Of a stretch of DNA of 64,000 nt, positions 1-14,700 are shown one piece after another. Below the pieces are notes generated by a model. It did no database searches and was not told where the DNA came from. It saw only the letters and a list, made by a program, of their open reading frames with translations. The DNA comes from Serilophus lunatus (Eukaryota; Chordata; Aves; Passeriformes; Eurylaimidae), in assembly GCA_013399895.1 (NCBI GenBank), contig VXBA01005046.1, forward strand, positions 1,129,922-1,193,921, read 5' to 3'. Within the stretch, counting starts at the first letter, position 1. Each line of letters begins with the position of its first letter. Position numbers and translations under genes: made by a program.

Positions 1-3000
1 CATTGAAATTGATGCTTCAAAAGGTATGGTAGGACATTTTTTTTTTCTCTTTCATATTTTATGTTTGTTGTCATAAAAACATCAGTGACAGAGAAATTTA
101 CTTTTTCCTCCTGAAAAACTTAAAATTGATATTTTTTCTCTTTATAAAGCCAAGTAAATTGAGTAGAGAAAGTCGTGATATTTTATTAGAATTTAAAAGC
201 TCAAAAGATAGACATATCCAATTTAATATTTAGCTTAAGCAGCCTTTACCAAGATATGTTCCCATCCACAGTAACTCAAAGTAAATGTTTAAAGCTTTAG
301 CTATCACAGAATCACAGAATGGTTGAGGTTGGAATTTAACAAATGCTTATAATATAGTAAAGTAAATGTTTTTCCCTTTTGTTTGCAGGTGTTGCCCCAG
401 AGGAAGATGTTGTTGAAACCCCTCCTATGTCTCATGAAGAGCACACTCACCAAGAGATAAAGGGTCACAAAACATTAGCAACCCCTGCAGTTCGTCGCCT
501 GGCCATGGAGAACAATGTAGGTTTGCTGAATAAGGTCCTGATGCATTTTATCCAGCTTTTGTGTGGCATTTTGACTGACTAGAAGAACTTTGATCTAGAG
601 GAAAGACTTGTTTTCAAATACGTTTTGAATGTGTGAACAATGCTGTAGAGTGGAGAGAATTGTGCTTTCTGATGCTTTTGGTGGATAGAAAATGAATTAC
701 TGGGCTTAAAACGCAGCTTGGATGCTTTAGGCTGAAGACAGAAATCCTGGGTCAGAAGAAGAAAGGAAAAATAAAATCTCAGTTTTAGCTACCTTGTTCT
801 GTTTTTCAGATTTGTATTAGAGCTGAGGATACACTGGGTGATCTTTTGAATGCCTTTCTTTCCCCATAAATATTCTGTTAGTTTTGAAAGCTTGTATGCA
901 TTTTTAAGAGAAAAATAAAACAATAAATAAGTGAAAATTAACTGACAAATAGCTTTCATCAAGTTTATGTTTCACTATTGATCTTGTGAAGTGATTAAGA
1001 GGTAGGTGGTATTCATAGTTCCTCTTTGAAGTATGCAATTAAACACCTAGAGGCACTGGATGATTTGGACAACGTTGAGTGTCTAATAAATTATAGAAAG
1101 GGAAAGAAAACTGTTGGTGTGTTGGATTGGTAGAAGGAATAATTTTTAACCATAGGTCACAATATAGGATATTTTTTTTATTGCTGTAAAACTAAAGTAT
1201 CACAGCTTGTTATGTACTTTTCAGATTAAATTGAGTGAAGTTGTTGGAACAGGGAAAGATAACAGAATCCTTAAAGAAGATATACTCAATTACTTGGCCA
1301 AACAAACAGGAGCTATTTTACCTCCATCACCAAAGGCTGAAATTATCCCACCTTTGCCAAAATCGGAGACTGTGCCAGGTGCTCCAAAGGACAAAGCACG
1401 CAAAATCCCAGTACCTGTTTCCAGACCCATTGTGTTTTCAGGAAAAGATAAAACTGAACCTGTGACAGGTAAATCATGAAATATAAAATCCTGAGACTAT
1501 GTTCACACAGACTACCAGCAAATGTTGGTCTGCGAAAAGGTGATTCCCTTTGATGGGAATGTGTTTCATGTTATTGTCATGCAAATGAGCATTTAGGAAA
1601 ACATGCCCTGGTAAGAAGTGTCTCTGTTGAAATCATTTTATAAAATATTTGTTCGTGTTTGTGTTGGATGCAGTTGGGCTGCAAGTTGAATTTGCTCATT
1701 CTTCAAATGTATGCTGCAATAGGTAGGAATTCTGAAGCATACATTTGCCACAGTAGGAATCATTATGCCATTAGTGGCAAAGTGCAGTGGATTTAAGGAT
1801 TTATCAGTGTTTAATAATAGCGTACTTTGGCATTCACACTTGCTCTGGAGAACAGCGCCACAAAAGACACTAAGGTAAGGAAAAAACACATTAAATGGGA
1901 AAGATAAAAGGTTTTTGCTTGCATTTCAAGCCATGTTTATTTGGAGAGGCTGGAAAGAGTAATGCAGATTGTTGTATTATGATTTCAAATTCATACATAC
2001 ATAGGAGAGAGATGCAGTAATATATTCTGAAGTGTGACAGTTGTAAAAATTGAGTTGCATGTACTGAATAACTGATGATCCTAAAGTGTTCTTCACCCTG
2101 TCCTTTTCTTGGTTGTGGTTTGGCTTTTGGTTGGTTTAGTTTTTGTAAGTTGTGTAGTTTGTTTAATGGAAACAAATAATTAAATTTCACCATAACTTCA
2201 CAGAAGCTCATTATTTTGGTTTAAAAAGTCAGTGAATATTTTCCAGGTTTTCAGAAGGCAATGGTAAAGACTATGAGTGCAGCCCTGAAGATACCCCACT
2301 TTGGTTATTGTGATGAGATTGATTTGACTCAGCTTGTTCAGTTGCGAGAGCAGCTGAAACCTCTGGCTGAAATTCGTGGAGTTCAACTTTCCTTTATGCC
2401 TTTCTTCATAAAGGTGAGGGATGCAGCAGAGCCCTGTATGGAATATTTATACAGGTTTTGTCAAAGTCTTTTCAATGATTGTTGTAAGGTTGGAGCACCT
2501 CTCTACCATCTGAATTATGACAGATCACAAGAAAGCCTCAACTTTTCTTGTTAATAGAACCACTCATCAATCTACAGTTGGAATTGCATTTAGGGTTATA
2601 TAATATAATTGAAAATTGTTTTTGAAATATTAATGGGGAAGGATAGAGTGGCTTAAGTGTCATTCAGTATGAGGGTAAGCATCACTGAGTGTGCACAAAA
2701 CAAATATCTGGTTATAAAATGTAAAAATCTATACTTCCCTTTTTTAATGTTTAACAGGCAGCCTCTCTGGGATTATTGCAGTATCCAATTCTTAATGCTT
2801 CTTTGGATGAAAACTGTCAAAATGTCACATACAAGGTTTGTAAACTACTGATAAAAGTTGTGAGCAGAAAACCTAAATTAGTCGCTGAAAAGGGCTTTTG
2901 AGAATGTCTGAAATAATTTTCAAAAACCAAACTATTGTGTTGTGCTGGAAAATAATTTGTGTGTCCAGACTGTAAAATCTGGATTAGGTTTATTATTGTA

Positions 3001-5131
3001 TTTGCTTCAGTAGTTTGTTAAATGAGAGTCACTTTATTATTCAGGCTTGCCTCAAAAATGCATATTAATATAGTGATTTCATATTTTTTGCCTGAATATG
3101 GACCAAGCATTTAAAATCTAATGCAACACATTTTTTAGTAATGGCACACTGTACTGTGCCAACATTCAAACTGTATGTATTAAAGCTGTATTTTAAACTC
3201 AGTTTTGATAAAAGTTATTTAATTTTCATACAAGCTGCAGGATTGATACTTCTGGGAAGGGTCTGTTTTCCTAAGCATGTGTACATGCTCCCTGCAGCAT
3301 AAACTCCTTTTGTGCTGTTTTACCAATATCTCTCAGAATTCTTTTATCTCTTCTAGCAAATTAAAGGCAAATCAGTTTCCTCATGTTTAATTTTAATGTT
3401 ATCTTTGAAATCTACTCTTTAAGCTTTGCTACACTTGCAGTCATCTCAAAGTGCAGTGTTTTCAGTGTGAAATCGATGCCTGGATTTTGTTTTTTCTGGG
3501 CATGAAATTGCCAATAGTTTGGAGGTGTGGAAAGCTAATATTTAAAAATTTGCATCCTTTTCTCCCTTCAAAGTTGTATAGAGAAGTTGCTTATTACAGA
3601 CAGCACTTTCTAGGTTAAAAAGATAAGTAAGAAAGACGTGCTTTAAGTGCCTTTTAATGTAAAATACATTTTATGTTGACAGCTTATATTAATGTCCAAT
3701 TAATGAAACCTGCAGGCTTCACACAACATTGGAATTGCAATGGACACAGAGCAAGGTTTAATTGTCCCAAACGTGAAAAATGTCCAAGTCTGTAGTGTGT
3801 TTGACATTGCTGCTGAATTAAATCGCCTACAGTCCTTGGGCTCTGCAGGCCAGCTGGGAACAAGTGACCTCACTGGGGGAACATTCACCCTTTCAAATAT
3901 TGGCACAGTAAGTACAGGAAAAATGAGAACTGAATCTGAAAACTGCTTGTAAATGAAAATTTTACTGAAGTTTGACATACAATGAACAGAACCTGTAGCA
4001 GTTAAATCAAGAGGCAATCTGCTCTAAAAAAACCCCAATCTATTTAGTAAATAATATCTTTATCTTTTTTTTTTCTAGATTGGTGGCACTTATGCCAAAC
4101 CAGTGATACTACCTCCTGAAGTAGCTATTGGAGCACTTGGAAAGATACAGGTATATTAACTTGGTGATATGATTGTTTAACTCGGGGTCATCTGTAATGA
4201 AAATGAAACATGGAGTCTCCCCATGTCATGTTTTTCTTATGTAAATATTTTTTCTTTATATTAGAGAAACTGCAGAGCTTGCTATTGAAAAGTTTTGTGG
4301 TGTTTTTAGATGACTGTGCAGGTACCAAATGTTTAATTAAAAATCTCTTACACTAAAAATTCTTATTTGTTTTCTAGAATCCTGTTATATTTCACTTATA
4401 TCTATGTTCAGCCTTCTAGTTATTAGGAAATGACATGAATATATGTTTACAAGTTTTACAACATAGCAATAGCCTTTTTGTTATCATCAAGGGAAAACTT
4501 GAGAATATTATGATCATGAAGTTTAATTTCATGAGCCAGATATCTGAATCCATTCAAAAATTTGTATGGTGAAGTCAGATCGATATTTTCTGAATTTCAG
4601 ACTTTAATTCTTTAATATAGACATTTGAGATCCATGATGGAAATTAAATTAGTATTAAATTATTTCTTCTGTGTTCTTCCTATGAGCATTTTGCTTAGGG
4701 ATTGCTTGAAGGAAACTGTCCCTTTGAGAACTGACAGTGAAATAAACTATTCATGAAGAAACTTTTTAGTCAAGAAAGATTTTCAGTACTTCAATTATTT
4801 CCATGGTGGTGGAAACTGGATATGACTGTTTATTATGTTGGCTTGCTGTCTGTCTAATTTAGCAAAAGGTTTAAATTTAGACCAACAAATAACAACCAAA
4901 AAAATAACAGTTTGCTAATGAAAGTATTTACTATTTCTGTTTTCTCTTTCCTCTGATTTTTAGGTTGTTCCTCGGTTTAATGGGAAAGGTGAAGTGTTTA
5001 AAGCACAGATAATGAATGTGAGTTGGTCGGCTGATCACCGCATCATTGATGGAGCGACAATGGCCCGGTTTTCTAACCTGTGGAAATCTTACCTGGAGAG
5101 CCCTGCTTCCATGCTGCTGGACCTGAAATAG
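1..5131 (+). CDS. DBT: Dihydrolipoamide branched-chain transacylase E2, 3' part (5' end outside window)
   Basis: Acyltransferase (E2) core of the mitochondrial branched-chain 2-oxo acid dehydrogenase complex; it passes the acyl group from lipoyl-lysine to CoA in valine, leucine and isoleucine breakdown. Eight exons are visible: 1-23, 389-516, 1225-1468, 2247-2413, 2758-2835, 3716-3907, 4079-4150 and 4964-5131 (stop TAG). Each has AG/GT borders and the frame stays open throughout. The order is the end of the lipoyl-domain linker, the peripheral-subunit-binding domain (ATPAVRRLAMEN across exons 2-3), a proline-rich linker (PPSPKAEIIPPLPK), then the catalytic domain ending with the active-site motif ADHRIIDGATM (His and Asp of HxxxDG) and the family-typical C-terminus MLLDLK. 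The lipoyl domain and transit peptide lie left of base 1. The match to vertebrate DBT is near colinear with no breaks. Only the unseen 5' half is uncertain. Confidence 0.97.
304..337 (-). mobile_element. CR1 3'-end remnant
   Basis: TCACAGAATCACAGAATGG followed by TTGAGGTTGGAATTT is the reverse complement of the CR1 terminal octamer region. It lies 50 bases upstream of a DBT exon and does not disturb the acceptor. Confidence 0.65.
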
Positions 5132-5569
5132 AGGAAACCAAGGCTGGAATATGCCTTCAGACTCTGTGGATTAGACTGAACAGTTATGACAGTTGTCTCT
5201 GCTAACACGTGCCCTTTGTTACATGCATTATATAAAAAAACGTTATGAAGTTAAAAGTTCTCAACAGTTCTCTGTCAATTAGCTGTTACTTATTTTTCAT
5301 TAGTAGTGCTGTAATTTCTTCTACAGCAGACTGTCAAACTGAATAGGTCATGGCTTCTGAATATGGTGGTGGAATGTCTTTATTGTGCCTTTTATAATAA
5401 TTGTCAGGCTGATGTGACTGAGTGACACTGCCCTACACCTGCATTATTTATAATCTGATTAACCTGTTTTGAAGGGAAATACTCGTAATTCTTCCATGTT
5501 GGACACATAAATTTATCTTAACAAGTAATATCCAAATCCCCAAAAGAGGTTATGCAAAAATCATATACA

Positions 5570-5575
5570 AATAAA
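5570..5575 (+). terminator. Likely DBT polyadenylation signal AATAAA
   Basis: This is the first canonical AATAAA after the DBT stop, giving a 3' UTR of about 460 bases. T- and GT-rich sequence follows within 50 bases, as expected downstream of a cleavage site. Further signals could be used. Confidence 0.55.
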
Positions 5576-5599
5576 ATGCCTTTAATGCTTCTGCTGTAA

Positions 5600-8570
5600 G
5601 ATGTCCAGAAGGCTTTTCTTGTTTAACTGAGTAAACCTCCTAAGTCTTTTCTAGTCTGCTTTTTCCTGGCAGTTACTTGTACGGGTACCATGTTTATTCA
5701 GATGCTTACTCATAACACTTATTCATAACTATCAGGGCCTTAATGCTGTATAGAATGTCCTGTATTTTTATAGACTGGAAGTAGTTTCAGTCCTTAATAC
5801 TTTGCAGTTATTTTTGTTTCTTATAGAAAGCATCTGTCTATTAAAACCAAGAGAGAAGGAAAGAAAGAGAAAACAAATCAAAAAAGAAGGATCTTGTTAT
5901 TCTGACATTAGGTAAGCCTGACAGTAAGCTGAATGTGTTCCACAAGCTTGCATTGTGTTATACTAGAATTCAATAGATTCAACAAAGAACGGACATTAAA
6001 AAATTCTATGCGAGATAAGAACTTCTTAAACTCAGATCTGAAGTACATAATGAGTAGGTTTAAGTTAATGCCTTCAAACCAGAAAAAAGTTATGTAGCTT
6101 TAATCTAAATTAAACAGATGATGAGGATTGCTACTGATGATTTAGTGGGAGAAAGGAAGAAAACCACTGGATATAAATACCTTCTAGAAACATAAGTTGC
6201 AAACATACACAAGACAATACAGTTACATGATCTTAAAAATTATGACGCACAAAATGAGCACTTTCTCCTTTCTTTAGATATATCAAAAACAGGAGCATTC
6301 TCCAAAATTGTAGACCAAAGTTGTCTATTGCATTTAGCTGTGAAGATGTGAGACAGGCTACCAGAGGTAGTGTCTGCTGTCCTTGGTGCCAAGACTGAGC
6401 AAGAAGAAAGCTGGTAATGTAGGAGGGGAAGCATGGAGCATCCTTGTAAGGTGCTATTTATATTTCTATTGTGGTATAAGGGTCTTTTATATAAAAGTCA
6501 TTTTTTGCAAAGATTGAATAATACATCATGCTTATCACCTATTTCATTTTTACCAGATTTATTTATTCCTAATAAAAAAGTGAAGCCACATATAATTGTA
6601 ATATTGTTTTTATTTGTGAATTTTATGTAGGTCATCTTGTATAGGTGACTCAAACTATTTCTTCTTATCTTGAACTTGCTGTGCCTGCTTTCCTGCAAGT
6701 ATTTTGTTGTGGTAAGGGCTTAGTCTGAAGAGTGTATTTTTGAATTTGATGACAACTGAGAAAATAAATTGGGGAAATATTAGTGTGTGAAAGAAAGTGA
6801 TTTTGAAATATTTGAGATGGAATAATTTTACTTACACAAGGAACCTGAAATTTCTTTGTCTCTCAAAACTCTAATAAGCAGGAGAGTTGTTTTTTTAATC
6901 CTAACTCTAATTATCTGTCTCTGTTAAAGAGCAGAAGATGAGGTTGGGTTTTTCTTAATGGCTGGTTTAGATGAAGAGAGTGTACCTATACCCAAACTGA
7001 AAGAAGAAATACCCATAGCAAAGAATTTTTTGGATCATTTTTGCTTTTATGTAACATTAAAAAAACCCCCAAACCACAATAAGACAAAAAAAGACCCAAA
7101 AAGACGTATAGAAGGTTGAAAGGACTGGAAGCTGAAGTGCTTACTGTCTTTTTAAAAAGGTATTGATGTTTGGGTATTTAGTTGGTTGTGGACTTAAAAG
7201 GGGTTTTTGGTGTGGTGGGGTTTTTTTTGTTTGTTAGAAACTTCTATATGGTAGGTTTATAACCAAACTAATGATATTTTAATAATTTCATCATCATGTT
7301 TCATACTCCAGTGCAGTTTTATGGCTTCTGCCTCAAATAGTGACCTGTGATTATTGCTGTTTCTCTTTCCATTTGATTGAAGAAACAGATTCTGACAGAG
7401 TTCTCCTTTTGTCTTCTCCAAGGGCTATTTGAAGAATTAGAATGTTAAAATTGTTTCATGACTGGAAGCATGAAAAGGGGTGAGTAACAACCCCTCTGCA
7501 CATCTTGATAAAAATTACTTTTCTATCTGGACTTCAATAGTTTGCACTAAAATTTTTTAACAGGGGAAAGTTTCTTCATGGGGAAAAGTAATGAGTAAAA
7601 TACTTAGTGATGTAATTACTTTTTCTAGTCTCTTCAGTCAATGTTGCTGTTTATTGTTGAAGCTCAGTTACCTTGCAGAGAAACATTAGTAGAGAAAGCA
7701 AGTGGTTGTAATTTTTAACTCAAAATTAGCCTTTTTAAAATTTTTGTCATTTTTAATTCAAAATGAGCTTGCTGTAGAGCACTCCTTTGTTCTTGTTCAC
7801 AATTTGTAACTTCTGTTAATGGTAGTCCAAGAGTTTAGGGGACCCCAGTCACACTCAGCAAACTGGGAGGATTTTACAGTGGTAAATGCTTGGGGGGGTT
7901 GCACAAGTGCCTCATGTGATGCCTTCTATTCTCAGCATAGGTTAAAATTAGAACTAGACTGACATTGCATTGGAGTCTGAGTGAGAGTTCTAAATGGTTT
8001 TGGTAATATAGACAAGATTTGTAATTTATCTTTGCTCTTGGCCAGAAAGCAATGAGTCACAGAAAATCCTTGAAAACACTGAATAATTGAGGTGAGTTGT
8101 TAAATTCTTTCTGATGCTTGGAGGTGAAGTTGTAGGGAGGTCTGATTACTTGGGAGTGAATTTGCTGTTGCTTTAGAGCAACACTGGGGAATTCACTTCT
8201 GAATTGTTGGCTGTGATGGCATGATTATTATGGTTTTTTATTTTCTTGAAAAATAGTAAGATCTAAGAACAAGAAGCTTTTGATGGTAGTCCTTGTTATA
8301 TAATAAAATCATCCTGAAAGTAAAGTCCTACATTTAGTCCCTTTCATATTTCAAGCTACCAGGATGCACCTATCAGAATTTAGCTGCCTTAGACTGCAGA
8401 TAATAGCTCAATTTCTTCCTGAGATGGGAATGGGTGCTCAAATCTGCATTTAAGTACTCAGCCTAGCATTGGAAGGAACTGAGAGATGCTGTCGTTCACT
8501 GAATAAGAATGCAGAGACTGCAAGAATACCATTTCTTATTATAAGAAAACTTACCTGGTGTGATTATCTA
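5600..8570. other. DBT-LRRC39 intergenic region, no gene seen
   Basis: AT-rich spacer of about 3 kb between two genes on the same strand. The only open frames are short (65 codons or fewer), lack splice support and resemble no family I know. I saw no CR1 tail, CpG island or RNA gene. Purine-rich (5840-5890) and T-rich tracts are present. Confidence 0.6.
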
Positions 8571-8574
8571 TTTG

Positions 8575-8580
8575 TATAAA
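8575..8580 (+). promoter_or_regulatory. Candidate TATA box for LRRC39
   Basis: TATAAA lies 178 bases before the LRRC39 start codon in a region with no CpG island. A TATA promoter would suit a tissue-restricted muscle gene. This is only a motif match; a separate upstream non-coding exon is equally possible. Confidence 0.25.
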
Positions 8581-8752
8581 GAGAAAGCAGTTGGTAAATC
8601 TGTCAGTTCTATACACGAACTGAATTTAATAACATAATGAAGTGGATATTGCAGTATTTTAGTTTCCATGTCACTGTCCCCATCTGGTAACTGATACGTG
8701 AGCTGATGCACTGAGTCTGAAATTCAGTCAGATTCCTGAACATGTAAGGATC

Positions 8753-11700
8753 ATGGCTGAAACTGCAGTTTGCCTTGGAACATTCTCTGCTGTGAAGACA
8801 CTTTGGGAAGTAAGAATACACAAGATAAATGAAGAATTACAGAGAGAAAAGGAATTCAGGCAGAGGTCTGCAGGAAGGTAGGTAAATTGTAGATCTTTAA
8901 GAACATGAAAAGCTAGACCACGTGTTACATTTCAAAAGACCGTAGAAGATCTTTTCAAACTAATCCAGTTGTTATTCCAGCAGATTTTCCAGTGTTAGAA
9001 TCTATCAATGTGGTCAGCTCAAAGCAAGAATTGTGTCTGTGATAAAAATATTAGCATATAAACTAAATCCTCTAAATTCAGATACTAAAGTAGCTGTGTG
9101 GATACTTTGACCAGTGGAGATTTAATTTATATTTTGTTCTTCATGGAGGCATTAACAGGTCTCCTGTCTGTCCAGCAATTTAAATCTGAAGAAATTTAAC
9201 ATTCTATTTTTGGACCTTTTCCTACTTTATTAGATGTGTTTGAAATGGAATAGCAAATTCAGAGGTTATTAATTGAAAATACAAGCTGTGCTTAAGTCCT
9301 CTTTGGAAATCAATATGAAAGAATCCCTAACTGATTGACCTTGTTTGATTGCATACTTATATTCAGTGTAATGGAAGGCTTTGTTTTTAGGAGACTGCTT
9401 CAAAATTAAGGCTTTGGAACTTAATTCCACATGACTTTATATTCTGTTGCTCTGCTGCAACATGTTGAAAGTGTATTAAGTTATGTCCTCCTTCTGAATG
9501 TAAATTTGAAAAACTGTAAAATGAAATTCCTATATATAGAATTACCTCAGCTGAACAGCAAGTGCTTGTCTTCCCTCAAACGGATAGTATATTTAGCAAC
9601 CAGATATAATCAATGTTGTTTGATAACCAAAAAGGCTACTGTCCCTTTCTAAAAAATAGGATAGTAATTATTGTCTGTATTCATTGTCGCACCGCTGACG
9701 GATCTTCTTTCCCTCGTAGGCTACTGCTTGTCTGGGAGGAGAGAGCTGCTTTAGCAAAGCTTAAAGAAAGAGTTATAAATGAAGGTGGAAGAGCAATTTT
9801 AAGGATAGAGGAAGAAGAATGGAAGGTAGTGTTGATAGGAATGAATGTTGTTTGGGTTGAATGACTGATGCATTAGAAAACTACTATTTACAACTTTACA
9901 CTTGTACAGTTGTACTATTTTTGTTCTATTGAGTACTTGCTGTGTGCTTTGCTAACAGTGAATTGGGACACATTGCTGTGAGTGTTAAAGCAGGCTGGGT
10001 TTTTTTAGTCCTGAGTATTAAGCATTACTCTGCAAAAACATAGCCCTTTTCTGTGTTAGAAATAGTTAAGTGTTTAGTTATATAAATCCTCATTCAATAT
10101 TAACATACCAGAACTACTGAAATGTATCAAAGGGAAAACCCTCTGTGTTCAGGTGCATGCAAGTACTTCTTACTCTTGACTCTAAGAGTGAAAATGAGCC
10201 AGTAGATTCCCAGAACACTATTATTATTGTTTCTGATGCATGAGGGGGTAAGCCACTAACTATTAATAACGGCAGAGTGGAAGCTTACAGTCCTCTGAGC
10301 CACACAGAAATGGAGATACCAATTCCTAAGAAGTGATGAGAATTAGACTGTTGAGGCCAGTAAGAGAGCAACAGCCAGACCCAGCAACACTCTGGTTGTC
10401 TGTAGGCCACTGTTTCTTGTTCAGACCTACTTGCATACAGACACTGTAGTTTTTCTGTCCTTCAGCTCTTCTGCTGTCAGCTGCTCACTGTTTTTCTTAA
10501 GAGAGTATGAAATAGAATTTAGATCTCCCTTTATGTGCAAAAATCTATTTAAAGCAGTTTCATCTTCATGTATATTGATTTTGTTTAAAAAAAGAGACAG
10601 AAACAAACAAATAAAAGCTAGCCTGAAACTTGTCAAGCAATGACAGTAATGCAGGCATGTAAATCCTGGGAGCAAAAACCGGGCAGGTTAAATCTGTCAG
10701 AAGATGACAACCCACATTGGTGTTCGCTTCGGAATCATGGCACATCCAGAGTTGGAAGGGACTCACAAGAGTCATAGGGTCCAACTCTTAGCCCTGCACA
10801 GGACACCCCAAGAATCCCACCATGTGTCTGAGAGTGTTGTCCAAATGCTCCTTGAATTCTGTCAGGTTTGGTGCTATGACCACTTCCCTGGGCCGCCTGT
10901 TTCAGTGCCCAACTACTCTCTGGAGGAAGAAACTTTTCCTAATATGTTGATATAAACCATTATAAAATATAAGCTTTTTCCTAATACATATGATGTTGAA
11001 ATCATATCAGTTATGCTTGCTACTTTTAGCATATTTTAGAAAACAATTACCAGAATTAATTTTGTAACCTGCATGTTACAGTATAGCTTAAGAATGAAAG
11101 ACTCTTAGTGTTTCAAATGAAACTTCTATTTCAGACTGTATTCTGCTAGTATACTAATCTGGATATCTTCTGGTTCATATTTCTTGTCTTAGACACTACC
11201 TTCATGCCTATTGAAACTAATCCATCTCCAGGAATGGCAGCTTCACAGAACTAGTCTGCAGAAAATTCCTCAGTTTATTGGAAGATTTCACAATCTTGTT
11301 GTTCTGGATCTATCCCGGAACTCAATTGAAAGTGTACCTAAAGAAATTGGTGAGCTGTGCTTTCTTTTCTTTTAAGCTGCTTTTGTAAGAAAATTGGTCT
11401 TGCACAGATCTGCCATTTTTGTGCCCTTTGCCTAAAATCCAGTTGGGTAGTTATAGAACCCTAACCCAAACACAACCTGTAAGCACAGCAGGGACTAGAA
11501 CATCAGAATGCAGCTAGAAAAGTGGTATTGAAAAACAGACTACATGTTCTGAGTCCACCCCATGAGTAGCCTATTCATAAATTTTTAGTTGTGGGGTTTT
11601 AGAATGCAACTCTGTACTAAAGAGTCCTGAAGTCCTACTATATGCATTTCAGTGTTTGTTTTTTTTTAATTTGTGAGAACACAGTGCATTTCTGTAACAG

Positions 11701-14700
11701 TAAAAGGATAAAACAAAACAAGTAATATTGCATATCAAGTAGAATGAATGTGACCATTTTTTATGTCTCATTTGTGCTCTCTGCAGGCCAGCTGACTAAC
11801 CTCCAAGAGCTGCTTCTCAGTTACAATAGAATAAAGTCTGTTCCTAAGGAAATAAGTAAATGCATCAGTCTGGAAAGATTAGAACTGGCTGTCAACAGGA
11901 GTATCTGTGATCTTCCTCCTCAGGTTTTGACAGACTGTTTTGTTTTGTTTCATGCATATTTTGAATTTATCCAAACCCAATTATCATTAAATGTTGCACT
12001 CCATTTTTTCAGATTTGCTATGATGCTGTAATTTCACAACTGCTCCACAGAAACACTGATGTGAACAGGCTTTGTATGACTAGCCAAACTGAAGCCACAT
12101 GAGAAGGACATACTTATACCTATGCAACTCAAGAAAGCAATCTTTATTTTGTCCAGATAAATTACTTGACAGTGCAATTTGTTTAGGCTGAATGTCTCCC
12201 CTGATTTACCGAACTGAGAATCTGATGCCTTAGCATAGAGAAGTTCCTTGTTATGGTTGAGAGTACAAATTCATACCATAGGCCAGCTGTAAGCATCTCT
12301 ACCCGAACAGCAAGCTCTGGAAAGGGTTTGTGTGATTTATAGAACTGCCTGTGCACAGAGTTGATCGACTGTTGTTCTCAAATGTTGAAAACAATTTTGA
12401 GAGGATAAAAACAACTGCTGGCCTACAATATAAGCTGTAATTTGAACTGACGTAAATGTGAGAGAGACCTTAAGTCTCTTAGAAAAGATGACAAGTATGC
12501 AACCATATTTACTTATTTTAATTCATGTAAAAAAACCAGTAGCGACAATAGTTGACAGCAGTCAGGGCCTTGCAAAACTGAGTCCAGACAGTGATACCAA
12601 ACATCAAATCTTCAAATGGAATTGCACACTGTTAACCAAAATCCAGAATTCATGAAGTTTATGTGGATACAGGCTACATGGTGTAATGTAGAGCGATACC
12701 GTTTAAATTAACAGCTCATAGCAGATCCGTAGTTCTGTCCTGTCGAGACTCTGGCGATGGGAACACTGTGACACTTCGGTTGTATGTGCTTGAGTGGCAT
12801 TCAGTGTTTAGACAGTTGGATTATATCTGCCCTAAAACTTCTTTGTATCACTTGAACATTGTAAAAGTACCAGAAGGCATGATTCACCAAAGGACTTAAG
12901 TGCTGCAGTGTTATGTTGCATTTTTAGAATGTCTTGCCAGAGTAGTAGACTTCACAGCATGGAAGGTGTCTAGGTTCACTCTAAAACACAGTCCATGCTA
13001 TTTGGTACATAAAAGTCTAAATATTTGACTAATGAAAAATGGCATATTGCCTGGAGTATGAAATAAAGGACGGTGTTGTCTTTAAAATTCTTTTTGTTCT
13101 TGAGACTTGGGGCATATCTGCATTGTAGTCCTGACTTTCAGCTTCTCAGCACTCACTATTGGGTGGGAGGTGAAGTTCTTCTGCCTGATCAGTTTCAAAT
13201 CTACCTTCCAGGTGAGAACTGTGATTGTTAGGTAATGTAACTCAGCTACCATTTTTGTAAACTGGCTCCAAAATATCTCATAATGTTTGTTAACAGTTAG
13301 AGCACTGCTGTAATGCTGCAACAGCTACACAAACTTGCATTTAATCTCCCCTTCTTTTCAGCTCAGTGATTTAAAGAAGCTTTCACACATAGATTTGTGC
13401 ATGAATCAGTTTACTACCATCCCTTCAGCCCTTCTCAACATGCCACATCTAGAATGGTTAGATATGGGGGGAAATAAACTCCAGGAGCTTCCTGATGCAA
13501 TTGACAGGTAAATAAAGCTCAAAGCTCATCTTAGTCTCAATTCCATTGCATTGAAATTCTAAGTATTAAATACCACTTCAAAAGATAATTTTCATGTCAA
13601 CCTTACTGCAAACTTAAGATTTTATCAGCCCTAATGCAATGTTTTGGATAAACTGGAATAATCCATTCAATTGACAGTAAATCCAGTATCAACTATAAGG
13701 TTAAATGTTTATTACTAATGACATTTTCAAACAGAGATTGGATGATTATCTTGGATATGGCGTTTCCATTGAGACTTTTTGCATTATGACAGTCCTTTAT
13801 GTGGTTGAAAAATTATTTTATAGTAATGACCAATAAGATTAATTTTCTAAATCTTGATTGATGTCACAAATACCTGTGTTTCAGAATGGAAAGTCTCCAC
13901 ACTTTATGGCTCCAAAGGAATGAGATAAACTGTTTGCCAGAAACCATTTGTAATATGAAAAATCTTAGTACTCTTGTTCTTAGCAACAACAAACTTAAGG
14001 ATATTCCAGCTTGTATGAAGGACATGACAAATCTAAGGTAAGAAAAAGCAACAGAAATATAAATACTGGAAGATGGGGTTTAAAGCCTCTCTTGAGTTGT
14101 GTATCATAGAATGATACTACAGAAAAGGCATGCACACAGTTGTACAGATGGACACAATACCATACAAATCAGCACAATTACACTGATTCACAACAGCTGA
14201 GGATGGTCAAGAACAGAGAGAGAGGACTGGCTACTGCCTTGTGAAGTTGAGAGGCATTTGCACCCTTGTTCTCATCCACTCATCTGTTTGTGGAAGCTCA
14301 GTACACCTGAGGATGAGGTGAAAACCTGAACACAACCCACCACAGTAAGCTACTGTTGTTACAGTGTCTTCTTAGCTTAGTTTACTTAATACTACTGATA
14401 CGATGGAAAGTTTTAGTATAACAAGTCTTATTTCGTCTTGCTCCAATTACTGCTTGAAAAATCTTAATCCAATTTCAAAAGAATTGTTTTCTCTGGACAA
14501 AACTTAGTAGTGCAAGTGTAACCTTTTTTGGTGAAATGTCAGATTTGTCAACTTTAGAGACAACCCACTGGAGCTGGACGTAATGCTGCCTTTGTGTGAG
14601 AATACAGAAGAGGAGGAGCAACAGGAAATGTTTGGCATTGACTTCATGCACATGTATATCCAGGAGTCACTCAAGAAAACAGGTATGGCTTTTTTTTTCT